Positions 11,831 through 22,715 of a stretch of 64,000 nucleotides of DNA are shown here, piece by piece; positions within the stretch are counted from its first letter, which is position 1; the number at the start of each line of letters is the position of its first letter. Origin of the DNA: Brachionus plicatilis. Taxonomy: Eukaryota; Rotifera; Eurotatoria; Ploima; Brachionidae. Below the pieces are notes generated by a model. The model saw only the letters and a program-made list of their open reading frames with translations, had not been told where the DNA came from and did no database searches. The stretch spans positions 745,906-809,905 of the forward strand of contig QEOQ01000378.1 of NCBI GenBank assembly GCA_010279815.1. The letters run 5' to 3'. A program made the position numbers and the translations under genes.

Positions 11831-12326
11831 AAATTAAACGAAATAATGGATAAATCCAAAGCGCTGTTACAGAAGTCCAAAAATATGTAATTCATCTTGA
11901 AGTCAATATCTGGCAAAATAACGAAAATTGAATCAAAGTTAAAACTTCATTTAATCAAATTTTTGGAAATTGAAATGTTCAAAGACCAAGCAATGAAAAG
12001 TTCCAAGGTCAAATGTCGAACATGATATTGGAACTTTTTATCAATTCAAAAAACACAAAACATTGCTCAAATCATTCCATCTTTTAGATTTCTTATTTAA
12101 AAATGATATTAACTGATGTTTTGAACATTAATAAGGATTTTAAAAGTTATTTAAAAATTTATATTTATATAACTTTTTTATTTTTAAATATTAGTTTCCT
12201 ACAATTATTATTTCAACAATTTATAAAATTTTTAATTTAAATTAAATATATCCATGTTATAGAAAATTTACATTCCAAGTAAATTTGAGATTTAGAAAAC
12301 TAATAACTAAGCATGGATATTTTTTA

Positions 12327-12582
12327 GAAAGAATACATTACTTTTCAAGAAGCAGCAAGAAAACGTGGCTTACTTGAAGATGACACCCAATTGACTGATT
12401 GTTTAAACGAAGCATGTCTCACAAAAACAGACGGTCATGAATTGAGAAGTTTTTTTGTATTAATAATCGAAAATTGTCAACCATCTGATATTCGATCGTT
12501 ATGGGAAACATTCAGAGATCAGCTTTCAATAGACATATTTAAAAAGTCCTATTCTTTCTTTCTAATTTTAACTGTTATTTGA
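12327..12582 (+). pseudogene. Helitron helicase-linker fragment (right-arm copy)
   Basis: Reads ITFQEAARKRGLLEDDTQL, then ACLTKTDGHELRSFFVLIIE, CQPSDIRSLWETFRDQLS and a stop at 12580. It lies in the same orientation as the Rep region upstream, so this is the original location and the copy at 3825-4080 is the inverted duplicate. The Pif1-like helicase core (Walker A GxGGTGKT and following motifs) is missing downstream. Confidence 0.85.
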
Positions 12583-13504
12583 GAAAATGAATTCAGCAAA
12601 CCATGATATTTTATAGAAAATTTTAAATAAATTAAAATTAATGCAAATAAAGATTGGACAAATTGAGCATTAAAATGGACAGCTTAAGGGTGGAATAGCC
12701 CAAAATAACAGGGGTATTTGTCAAGTTCAACAATAGCTGCGCATATTGAGCTCATAGTCGGTGATATTAATAGAAATGTTGACCAAGTTCAAACATCAGT
12801 TTTGTTGACATTATTATTTCAGACAAAAAAAATTAAAATTTAATATAATAAACTATTTTATTTTAAAATATTAGTTTAAATAGAAATGTTGACCAAGTTC
12901 AAACATCAAAAAGCACAAACCATTACTCAATTTATTCCATCTTTTAGATTTTTTATTAAGAAAAGATATTAACTAATGTTTCGAACAAAAATAATGATTT
13001 AAAAAAGTTATTTAAAAATTTATATTTATATATTTTATTTTACTTGTTAGTTTTGTTAACATTATTATTTCAACAAATTAATTCAATTTTAATCTAATTT
13101 GAATATATTCATGTTGTAGTAAATTTACATTCCAAGTTAATTTGAAATTTAGAAAACTAATTACTAAGCATTGATATTTTCTAGTGAGAATACATAACGG
13201 TGGCCCCAAGTAATTATGTAAATTTACTAATTTATATTTCAGTAAATTAATAAATATAAATATAAAAATCAAAACAATTATTAATTCAATTGAAATGTTG
13301 ATCTATTGTTTAAATTTCTTAATGAATTATTAATTTAAAAATAAAATTTGAATTAAAATTTTGTTTTGACCAAGAATATTTGGTCCAATCCGATAATATA
13401 AAATCAAATTAAAAAAAAATTGTACAAGGTCGAATTCATAAAATCCAATTTTACAATGCATTGTAGGCACCAAAATAAAAGATGCATTAGTTAAAATTTG
13501 AGTT

Positions 13505-13732
13505 ATGATTCCAATCAAAAACTCAAAAAAAAAGTTATTAGATGCAGTTGACGTTACAAGTGATATGATTAATAACGATGAAGATGATGATTATAGTGAT
13601 AATAACGAGTTTGGAAAAATATTTGATATACAGAATGATGAACCAATAATTGATGGAGTAATCGAGCATGAAGTAAACAAACAATCAACAAATGAGCAGA
13701 TCGAAATATCAACAAAAATTTTGTCAAGTTAA
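13505..13732 (+). CDS. 75-aa acidic ORF in the right arm
   Basis: Identical to the ORF at 2675-2902. Starts MIPIKNSKK and carries the NDEDDDYSDNNE acidic run. No recognised domain. Pieces of this ORF's 3' half are copied again just outside the arm at 14955-14986. Confidence 0.3.
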   Translation: MIPIKNSKKKLLDAVDVTSDMINNDEDDDYSDNNEFGKIFDIQNDEPIIDGVIEHEVNKQSTNEQIEISTKILSS

Positions 13733-14109
13733 ACCAGCAAAACGAATGGAGACAAAAGTAAGAAATTTATGCCCAAGTTAATATTGGTGATTTTGTTATT
13801 TAGCCAAATCCAAATGGAATGTTGTTTTTGACTTTAATACAAAATTACATGAATGTATATATATTTTGAAAATTTTTATTTTGCTCGTAATCTTTAATTT
13901 TAAAAAATCATCAACGATTCTTAATTTTTGCTTCAAATAAGTAACTAGAGTTTTGTTTTTTTTAAACAAAACTTGGCAAAACTCTAAATAAATTTTAACT
14001 TAACTTTTTAATTTCTGGTATATATGTTCTTTTTTATTTAAATAATTAATGAATCATGTGATTTGATATAAATTTTCAATATTTTTTTAAGTCAATAAGT
14101 CTTTTTTCG

Positions 14110-14397
14110 TTAAGAATTCGAAATTCTTAGGTGTTCGACAAAATTTTCTTTTGATTTTCCCATAAATAGGCTTTTAAAACTCATCGTACGTTCCTCCAAT
14201 TTTGTCACTTCCTTAACAGCGCCGAAAACGCCTAAATAATTTTTTCGAAAGCCCTGAATCCAAAAATATTTCTCTTGATATTTCTCTTTATAATTTGTTA
14301 TTGATTTGCAAACATTGCTAATACTTTTGTTATTTTGGGCTATTTCAACCTTAAGCTGTACAACGTGTTGCTCAATTTGTCTCATTGATATCTGCAT
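14110..14397 (-). CDS. 95-aa coiled-coil-like ORF in the right arm
   Basis: Identical to the ORF at 2010-2297 and described there. It carries no independent evidence of function. Confidence 0.35.
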   Translation of the reverse strand: MQISMRQIEQHVVQLKVEIAQNNKSISNVCKSITNYKEKYQEKYFWIQGFRKNYLGVFGAVKEVTKLEERTMSFKSLFMGKSKENFVEHLRISNS

Positions 14398-14847
14398 TAA
14401 TATTAATTGATTGAAAATTTGATTTAAAAATAACTGGATTAGCTGAATTTATTTTCTCATATAATTGTTCCAGTCATTTAGTTTATTTATTTGTTTTTAC
14501 ACTTTATCGAAAAAATTTAAACCTAACTGTAAAATATAAGAAAATTATTTTATTACTTATATATATTAACTTCAATAATGTGTAATATCTTTTGTGTAAA
14601 AAAATTTGACACTAAAAGTTAGAATCAAGCTTTTTAATCAAAATAAAAAAAGGATATCCGATGTTTTGATTGATTTTTTAATCGAATATGCTAAAATACT
14701 TGATTATCTTTTATTTGAGCTTATTCCTTGATCTCATAGAAAAAGATTACCAAAAATTTACCAAAAAAAGAGAAAAAAAGGCCGATAAAAAGTCAGCGAC
14801 CAACGAAGATGGAAAATTATAGGTTTTTTGAGACAAAACTGGAAGAG

Positions 14848-14990
14848 TTAATATTGGTGATTTTGTTATTTAGTCAAATCCAAATGGAATGTTGTTTTTG
14901 ACTTTAATACAAAATTACATGAATGTATATATATTTTGAAAATTTTTATTTTGCAACAAATGAGCAGATCGAAATATCAACAAAAATCAC
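14848..14990. repeat. Scrambled patch copied from inside the right arm
   Basis: 14848-14954 duplicates 13779-13885 (TAATATTGGTGATTTTG...), and 14955-14986 duplicates 13687-13718 (CAACAAATGAGCAGATCGA...). The two source pieces lie in the opposite order in the arm. The patch sits exactly at the outer edge of the right arm, within the Tc1 copy, and replaces the part of the transposase still partly present on the left side. Confidence 0.8.
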
Positions 14991-14997
14991 CCTAAGT

Positions 14998-15850
14998 TTT
15001 GTGTCCCAAGAGTACAGAAGGGCGGAGGCTCAATCGGTATAGAGGGATGCATGTTTTACGAGATTCTACATGGATATTCCCCCTTTAAATTTTCCCCCTC
15101 CAAATTTTCCCCTTTTAAAATTTCCCCATTAAAGATTTTCCCCCTTATTAATTTTCCCTCTTAATTGATTTCCCCTATTAAAAAATTCCCCTTTTATAAT
15201 TAATCAAATAATTTATCATTTTTTAACATTTTTGAGTAATTAAATTGAAAAAAACAAAAAATAATAAAATGATCTAATTAAAAAACACTTTATAGTTTTA
15301 CGAATACGCTAAAAAAAGTTTACAAAGTGACATATTTATCTTCAATAATTCCTGATAAACACCTTTGTGCTAATTCAATTAATTAATATTTACTCGTAAA
15401 AATTTAAGTAAATTCGATAATTTCATTTTTTATAATTTATATTTATTTTAAAATTCAAATTTGAAATTTTTAATTTTTGGTTTACAAATTTAACTTTTGC
15501 CATTTTAAAAATTTAAGAATATAATCAAATAATATATTTTTTTGTCTGTTTTTTCAAAAATCAAATTAAATATTGTGACCAGTAAAATTTTTTCTAAAGA
15601 AGATTTAAAAAAATAATATTGTTCATAGAATTAAATTTTTAAAAAGGGGAATTTCAGTAAAGGGGAAAAATTTACGGGGGAAAAAATAAAGGGGGAGAAA
15701 AAAAAAAGGGGAAAAATTTACGGGGGAATTTTTACGGGGGGAAAATTTAGAGGGGGAAAATTCATAAAATACCGTTTTACGAAGGAGTGGGTTGTTTCTC
15801 CATTTACATCGGGAGAAAAAATTAATATGTTTACATGTAAACATGTTATT
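14998..15850 (+). pseudogene. Second Tc1 transposase fragment, split by a MITE
   Basis: 14998-15061 and 15774-15850 together read as the same GGSSIG-W-C-YEGVG region seen on the left side (775-860), but on the plus strand. Nothing of the second Asp or NPIE motif follows 15850, so only a short piece of the transposase is left. The reading is interrupted by the MITE at 15062-15773, which duplicated GTTTTACGA. Confidence 0.75.
15062..15773. mobile_element. 712-bp MITE with CCCC-rich subterminal repeats, 9-bp target duplication
   Basis: Flanked by a perfect 9-bp direct repeat GTTTTACGA (15053-15061 and 15774-15782). The empty-site sequence is visible in the other Tc1 copy (CTTACGAAGGAGTG, inverted at about 800), which supports insertion. 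Subterminal zones repeat TTTCCCC-type motifs on the left (15077-15200) and GGGGAAA on the right (15635-15765). Terminal inverted similarity is GATTCTACATGGATATTCCC against GGTATTTTATGAATTTTCCC. The 9-bp duplication points to a Mutator-like (MULE) transposase source, which is inference. Confidence 0.8.
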
Positions 15851-17343
15851 CAAAAATTAAAAAATTTGCTTAATTAAAATTTTTTAATTTTTTAATGATA
15901 AATTCGACATAATGGATAATAAAATTATTTTTACTTAGAAAAATTTTTGTAATTTTTTATGTTTTTTGAGGAATTTTATTTGTTTGGACCCTAAAAACTG
16001 GGTAAAAATCATGAAAAATTTTGAAAAAATTATGAAGACATAGAAAAATTTTTTATACTTTTTGATTATCTAAATGGGTATTTTAATTTCGCAATTGTTA
16101 AGTATATTCTTATGCCTATTTTAATGTATTTGGAGCAAAAAAAATTGTTAAAAATCAAGAAAAAATTATTTTTAATAGAAAAATAATTTAAATAGTTTTC
16201 ATTAAATTAGCATTGAGAATAGGCTATTTCATGGGCGTCCGTTGTTGAAATTAATAATTACATGTAGATAAATGCAAATTTATTTTTTTTGCTGGAACAA
16301 ATGCATGGTACCGATGCAATTAATTGCATTTGCCGTTTTACTTAATGGAAAATTTGATTTTAAATGGGGATTTTTGGGTAAATATTAAATTGTATTTGTT
16401 CAAATGATTCTAAATGTTTTCAAGTGCCGAAATGGTTTAATTAAAATTTTTTAAATTTTAAATAATTTAAAAATTTAAAAATTTAAATATTCAAAAATCT
16501 AAATTTAAAAAAATCGAAAATATTTACCTGAGTAAAATTTTATGAGGTTTTTTAAAATTTGATCAAACATTTCATTATTTGCTTAATTTTAAAGATATCG
16601 TTCTTTAAAAAGGAATAATTTGAAAAAAGCATGAAAAATTGTTAAAAAATTTATTTAGTCAGAGAAAAATGAAATATTAATGAAATAATTCTCTTAAAAA
16701 AGATAAATTGATTCTGAAAACTAAAAATAATAAGTAAAATATTAACAAAGAATGAGTAAATAGTGTGATTAAATGAAGGAGAAGGTTAAGAAGGGGTACA
16801 CATTTTGCGAGGGGGCACTAAAAATCGCCAGATTTTATTAAAAACTTGGAAATGAATTTGACACATAAGTGCTAGTTCTTTTTCATATAAAAATAGAAAA
16901 TAGCTATAACTAGTTTTAGGTTTATTATTTTATTTCTACATTTTGTTATTTTTGGTTTTGGATTCCGACCTTGTGTCCAAATAAAGTTACTAAAAAAACC
17001 TTAATTTTTTGATCCGAAACCCTCGAGTCCAGAATAGGACTTTGGAAGTCTAACTGGAACGAGTAAAAAGAACCTTCCAGGAAAACAGAAATATTACTCA
17101 TCTTTCAAATAAATGCACAATTAACTTTTTCATATTCTTGAAATTTATTGTGAGTTAAATAATAAAGCTAAAAAATAAATTTTTATTGAATAAATTTTTT
17201 CCGTTTTATGTCTTACTAGATTTAAATTTTTTTTCTAAAAATCACGAATAATGATCAATTTCGAGAAGCCTTCAAACAACACCTGGTCTGAAATTTCTAA
17301 ACGATTTTAATCTGATATGAATGACACTATTTTTATTTTTTTT
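15851..17343. other. AT-rich intergenic region, no gene seen
   Basis: Low-complexity A/T with a few GC-richer spots (about 16775-16825 and 16985-17060). No reading frame or repeat structure that I can support. Confidence 0.4.
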
Positions 17344-18594
17344 TCAAATAACTTCCATAATTTGCTCAAACAAAAATGAAAACTTTGTTATGTTGACTAC
17401 CATATTGCTGTCCCTCCAAAAAACAATGCAATCTCCACTTTTAAAACAATCGCTTGATTTTGTGTTGAAAAACTTTCCCGAATGTATTGTCGGATCTGGC
17501 TGAGTGACAAATCTAAAATAAACATGACCACTTTGAGTGGTTATTCTTTCGTACAGTGGATAGTGAAAATGAGGAGGCGTTATTTCTACTACAATGGAAG
17601 TTGATGGCATAAAAATTGCATTTGTTAGGCCAGCTCCATGAACTGAAATTAGAAGTTTTGTCTGGGACATTTTCTTCGCCTGTTGTTCAAAGTTTAAATC
17701 ATCAAAATAAATCGAATCAAAATCATATGTCCCTGTTTTTGATTTTATAAAATCTTCTAGCTCATTTTGGTTGACTACGAGTCGATTTTTTCTTTTAACA
17801 AAAACAACTCGAGAGCGCCTAAAATCCAGATTAAATTTTTTGCCAACTTTCTCTCTAAGATAGATAGCTTCTATCGGTCCAGTGAACAAATAGATAGCTG
17901 TTCCAGGAACAAACATATATTTAAAACACTGCAAGCCATCATCGCCAAAATTTACATTGTTGATATTAATATCAGTGGAAAGTTGGAGAAAGTTTTTTTG
18001 CCAATCGCTCAAGTCAGTGGACTTGCGGTTAAGTATGCGAATTGAATCAAATGCTGGACACAGATTGTTCTTATGAAAATTTAGATAAATAAAAAGAGGT
18101 GATATCTTCATGGACCAGTGGAATACGTTTTGGTTGGGAGAATCAAAAAACAAGACCGAATGACAACCATTAGCATAAATTTTTGAATTGTACCAAATTG
18201 AAGCACTCTCGTAGCGACCATTTAAAAATGATCGGAAAGGAAGTGGGTTTTTTACATCTCTATTTATTGGCTGTCCTGTGCTGTCAATCTGTTCGTAATG
18301 GTCCCAGAGATTTATCTTTCCATTGAATTCAAAATTTCTACTTTTCATCTTATCTAGTAAAGATTCATTTTTGGTAAAAAAAATAAATTCCTTGTTTTTC
18401 AAACATACGTTTTCATAAAGGCAAAAGCTAGTTAGATCTGAGAATTTTGTACATTCAATTATTTTAGATTCGGTCATGTTATTTACATCGATTACATGTG
18501 AGATTTGATTAGAATAAAATTCAATACGATAAAATATTATTAAAAAACAAAAAAATCCAAGTAATTTGGAAAAATTTTGTTTTGATCTTTTCAT
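17344..18594 (-). CDS. Glycosyltransferase family 61 (EOGT/DUF563-like) type II membrane protein
   Basis: Intact single-exon gene of 416 aa. Family-61 enzymes transfer sugars such as GlcNAc or xylose to protein or glycan acceptors in the ER/Golgi lumen. Residues about 10-22 (KLLGFFCFLIIFY) form a signal-anchor after a short basic N-terminus, giving a type II topology. Family landmarks are NVFHWSM at about 156-162, the basic SRVVFVKRKNRL at about 251-262, and the signature SVHGAGLTNAIFMP at about 307-320 followed by VVEITPP. Several NxS/T sites and paired Cys residues fit a secreted domain. The start is ATG at 18594. A splice-acceptor-like AATTTCAG lies directly before it, so a 5' UTR intron or trans-spliced leader is possible. 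The exact acceptor and donor sugars cannot be told, and no EOGT-specific ER-retention signal is seen at the C-terminus (QIMEVI). Confidence 0.88.
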   Translation of the reverse strand: MKRSKQNFSKLLGFFCFLIIFYRIEFYSNQISHVIDVNNMTESKIIECTKFSDLTSFCLYENVCLKNKEFIFFTKNESLLDKMKSRNFEFNGKINLWDHYEQIDSTGQPINRDVKNPLPFRSFLNGRYESASIWYNSKIYANGCHSVLFFDSPNQNVFHWSMKISPLFIYLNFHKNNLCPAFDSIRILNRKSTDLSDWQKNFLQLSTDININNVNFGDDGLQCFKYMFVPGTAIYLFTGPIEAIYLREKVGKKFNLDFRRSRVVFVKRKNRLVVNQNELEDFIKSKTGTYDFDSIYFDDLNFEQQAKKMSQTKLLISVHGAGLTNAIFMPSTSIVVEITPPHFHYPLYERITTQSGHVYFRFVTQPDPTIHSGKFFNTKSSDCFKSGDCIVFWRDSNMVVNITKFSFLFEQIMEVI

Positions 18595-20250
18595 CCTGAA
18601 ATTTTAACCATATTTTACTAAAACCATATTATTTATTGGTTAAAGACTAAATGTGGAATACATTAAATGTAAAAATTGAAATTTTTCTTATTGCATTTTT
18701 TGTTGATTTTTTCAATATTTTGATTGAAAACAAAAAATTTGCTCAAATTTAAATGAAAGACCTAATGAAAAAATAATGACTAGACAATTATTAAGTACTT
18801 TTGTTCACTATCCATGCGATAAAGCTAAATTGCTAATATTTTTCGCTATGTCATAAACCATTTTGTCTCGAGATGTGCATAAAAGTTATTAGTTTGGCAA
18901 ATATTGAAGAGTTGGACATAAATTAAAAGAGAAGAATTTCATTTAGTGACAAGTTCATTGCAGTGATACTTAAACATTTGCAAAAGTTTTATTTATTTGT
19001 TTATCTGTTCCGAGCTAATGCTCCTTCAGAGTATAAAAAAAATAAAAAAAAATAAAAATAATAAAAAAGGATAAATAAGTCAAAAGAAAGTTAAAAACGA
19101 AAAAATTGAGAAAAAATTGAGAAATTAATAGGTAGCAATTACGCAATGGAATCATGGGTGGGAAACTGGTTCGATTTTAAAACCGGTTTGTCGATAATTT
19201 ATCTTTTCTGTTCAAGTTAATATTTGACAAGTATAATTTTGGTAAAAATTCAAAGTGAATTTATACATATGTTAAATTAATTTAAAAGATGAAAAATTTT
19301 CATACTTTAAATAAAATTTCTTTTTTTTTTTCCATGTTAAATAGATAGGGAAAAAAAATTTACGAATCGCAATGTTAAAGGATTTGTATACGAGGTTTGT
19401 ACTCTTCCTCCAATTTTTTTTTAAATTTAAAGCAAAAAATAAACTTTACAAATTGTCGTGAATTTGAAAAATTAAAGCTTTTATTAGGCGGTTAATCAAT
19501 TGCATTTAAAATTGATAAATTAAAAGCCTTTTAATTTATCAATTTTGCGTTAACGCTTAATAAGTAAAATTGTGGGGAAAATATTAAAAATTTAAAAAGT
19601 AATGAATTTCAACATACTTTGTTGCACTTTTTTAGCCTAAAATAAAATTTTTATATCCTTATTTTTAGGGTTAATCAAATCATTAATCTATTTTTTTTGT
19701 ATATTGTAAACTATAATTAAATGAATTTTAGCAAAATTTGAAGATAAAATTACTTTTAATTGAAATATGAATTGGTATGAACTTAGCCGAATTTACTCGT
19801 ACAGAATCTTTGTAAAAATTAGCAGAGGAATTATTTCTATCTATCATTTTATTTAATTAAAAGAAATACTGGAGTAAATACTTTTGAATTTTTGCGTGTT
19901 TTATATTGTTCAAGGAGAGCTGAACATTCGATTAAATATATCTTTCAAAACTTTTAAAAGTCTCTAATTTAAATCTAAAATAAAATAAAAAAAATTAACG
20001 ATAGAAATATTGATACAAGCAATGACAGCCGTCTGCTAAAATCAATTTTTTATTTAAGCCTAAAATATGATAGCTTGGGTAAAAGGTTTTGTGAAATATA
20101 GTACAAAAGAATGATTTTTTAAATGATAAAAAATTAAATAACTTTTTTTCAATGAAGTAAGCCCAAAATGCTAGTTTTTTTAATGTAATATGGTGCAACA
20201 TTCACAGTCACAAAATGTGCTTAACTTCGCGATTTAGCTGAAATTAAATT
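18595..20250. other. Intergenic region with dispersed repeat pieces
   Basis: No gene seen. The segment 18985-19035 (TTATTTGTTTATCTGTTCCG, then AGCTAATGCTCCTTCAGAG) recurs at about 42788-42830 and 48770-48810, so it is a dispersed repeat. A stretch at 19368-19395 (TGTATACGAGG) has an inverted copy at about 52600-52628. TTTGTTGCACTTTTTTAGCC at 19618-19637 recurs near 38300. Confidence 0.55.
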
Positions 20251-20255
20251 TCACG

Positions 20256-20404
20256 ATATGGCAAGTTTTTTTTTTATTTAACTTTTTTGAAATTTTGAAA
20301 TAACGTTGTTTAATTTAAACTCAATACTTAAGCATGTTAAAATTTGAAATATAATTACGCAATTATTTCTAAAAATGTAAAATAGAAAAAAAAACTTGCC
20401 ATAT
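20256..20404. mobile_element. Small hairpin MITE, TIR ATATGGCAAGTTTTTTTT
   Basis: About 149 bp bounded by inverted ATATGGCAAGTTTTTTT ends around an AT-rich core. No target duplication was clear. It is too small to encode anything. Confidence 0.5.
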
Positions 20405-21369
20405 TCTATCTAGAGGAATTTGCACAGATTTTTCACATCATTAGCAGACTTCGACAGTTGACCCAACAATGAATTTTGCAGTATGTTGCATTAATAGAAC
20501 TAGTTTAAAACATTTAGAAAAGAGTAATAAGCTTTTTTAGAGTTTAATTCTGTTCTGTTATTTTGTACCAAATTTTGGATGATTTTGTGAGAACAAAAGA
20601 TTTGATTTTTCTGGTTTTGATTATTCCCTAAAAATGAAAAATACAACTAATAATTGATATAATAATTAACAAGCAGTAAATAAATCAAAAATTATTGAAA
20701 AATTTTTCCAGTAAATTATTGTTCTGCTATGACAATTTAGTTTATCAATAAACTTAAAAAATTAAAAATAGTCCAGCTTTAAATTAATAATTTAAGTTAA
20801 TCAAAGAAATATATTTTTGAAAAATTAACGAATAAATAAAAAAGCTACATTTTTTAAAAATAAAATAAATATTGACCAAAAATCGAAAATATTGATAAAC
20901 AAGAAAATAAATCTAAGAAATCAAAGACTTTTTAGTGTCTATCGATAATACTTAAGATTTTTAGAAGTAAAATTGAAGACTTTCTATATTCTAATTTTAA
21001 TTATTCAATTTCTTTAAAAAATCCTTTTATTTACTACAAAAAAAGAACTAAAGTAAAGAACTTTTATTTTTTCTTTAAAGGACCTATAAAAAGTCTTTAA
21101 AATTTTTTTGACTGGGTACTTGAAGAATCTAATACCAATAAAATTGAAATTTTTACCTATGCGCGAAATAAATATAGTGAAAAACGAAGAAACGAAATGA
21201 AAAATCTAAGAAAAATTATTTCAAATAAAAAGCAAACAACTAACCTTTAAAAAATTTTAAAAATGAAAATTTGATAGAGAAAAGAATTGTGTTTAAAAAA
21301 AATCGATTAGTTTTAGAGAAATAATTATTAAGCTCTAACCTATTTCGCTTGTTAGATTCAGAACATGCT
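20405..21369. other. AT-rich intergenic region
   Basis: No gene recognised. A degenerate GCACAGATTTTTCACATCA...GCAGACTT stretch at 20421-20500 resembles the interior of the GGCATTGTG MITE family found at 53082 and 58033. Confidence 0.35.
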
Positions 21370-21409
21370 AAAGTATCTAAGAGAATTTTTTTAGAATTTT
21401 AGGGAATGT

Positions 21410-22435
21410 CCTTAGGGCTTCATCTAATGGGGTTTTTTTTAGGGCTTAAAAGGTTAAATAGATTTAACCCTATTAGTCAAAAAAATCACCCAATTAGTCC
21501 AAATAAGATTCTATTTAACCCATTTAACCGAATAAGACTATAAAAATGCAGTGACGATATTTTTTAATAATTAAAAAATTGTAAAATTATTTTCTCTCTC
21601 TCACTCTCAGAAAATTTTTATTTAAAGCCGAGTTTTTATTTCAAACATAAAAAAGCAAATTGTTTAAAAATAAGCTAAAAATGTCACAGAAAAAAGAAAT
21701 TCAATCTAAAAAAAAATTATACTGTACAAAATCTAAAATACACAATCAGTGATGTAAATAGTAATAAGCAAAATAAGAACAAGAAGAGGCCAAAAAGCCA
21801 AAATAGCTAAAAAAAGGAACTGGAAGAGGAAGAGGACGACCACGAAAGCTTGTTGAAAGCAAATTAACACCAGATTAAAATGATAACTTATCAGAATCCG
21901 AAATATTGTGTAGCTCGTGTAGCTCATGAAACAAAGATGGCTGAAGAGAAAGATAACACGCCAAAATGGTTATCTTGTGAAAAGTGCTCAAATTGGGTTT
22001 GTTTTAGTTGTTTGTCAAAAGAATTTAAAAAAAAAACAAAAAAAGAATTTTTATGTGATGATTGTAAAGATTAACTTTTACTTTTTTTTGAATTCGTTAA
22101 AACTCACCTTTGTTCTGTTTCGAATAAATTAAATTAAATGAATTAAATAATTTTATTAAAAAATTCAAAAAATTTTCTTCTTAAATGTCAAATGGGTTAA
22201 AAGGGTTAAAATTCTTTTTTTGGGGTTAAATTTCGGGCTAATTGTATACAATTTTAGGTGTAATCGGGTTAACCGCTTTAACCCTTTTGGACCTCACATA
22301 ATTAACCGCGGAGCTAAAGGGGTTACTCAAAAAATTCGGGAAAATTGGGTGACTATTTTTGAAGTTTTTGAACAAAATGGGTGAGAAATAAGCAATAAAA
22401 AAAAATATGGTCACCCGGTTAGACTAGGTTACCAT
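21410..22435. mobile_element. Putative element with GGTTAAA/TTTAACC subterminal repeats
   Basis: Clusters of GGTTAAAxGGTTAAA and AACCCTTTTAACC-type motifs flank the AT-hook/PHD fragment on both sides, as in subterminal transposase-binding repeats. I could not fix the termini or a target duplication, so the limits are approximate. Confidence 0.4.
21770..22075 (+). pseudogene. AT-hook plus PHD-like zinc finger fragment
   Basis: At 21811-21849 the reading is KKGTGRGRGRPRK, a textbook AT-hook (GRGRPRK core). About 45 bases on, another frame reads LSESEILCSSCSS. A frame change or stop follows, then the 64-aa frame to 22074 reads PKWLSCEKCSNWVCFSCLSK...FLCDDCKD, giving spaced Cys pairs and a W-x-C-x2-C-x2-W-x-C-x2-C arrangement typical of PHD/RING-like fingers in transposon proteins. 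With the shift between CSSC and the remaining Cys pairs it is probably broken, or spliced in a way I cannot see. It sits between GGTTAAA/TTTAACC-rich stretches (21420-21540 and 22190-22330) that look like the subterminal repeats of an element carrying it. Confidence 0.55.
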
Positions 22436-22715
22436 AGATATCATTTGTTTTGTTTTTTTTTATATTTTAATAAAATCTTAAAAATTTCTTTGCTCTGTTT
22501 CTTAGAAAATCTTATTTTTCTTAAAATTTAGTATTTAATTAAATTTCAAGGAAAATCAACAGGCTAGTGTCCTTATCTATTGAATAGATTGATTAACTCT
22601 TCATTAATTTCAATTAAAATTAATAATTCATTAAAATACAATATTACAATATATATTATCAAAATATTTTACATAAAAAGATTATAAAAAAAATAGAAAA
22701 ATTTAATTAATTTAA

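Larger units (their letters stand above)
11875..14847. repeat. Right arm of the large inverted repeat
   Basis: Mirror image of 1560-4532 (coordinate sum 16407). It contains the identical 64-, 62-, 75- and 95-aa ORFs and the Tc1 5' end with GACACTAAAAGTTAGAATCA at about 14610. The inner boundary lies where GTCCAAAAATATGTAATTC (right) diverges from the left copy. The left copy lacks about 60 bp present at 11820-11875. Confidence 0.9.
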
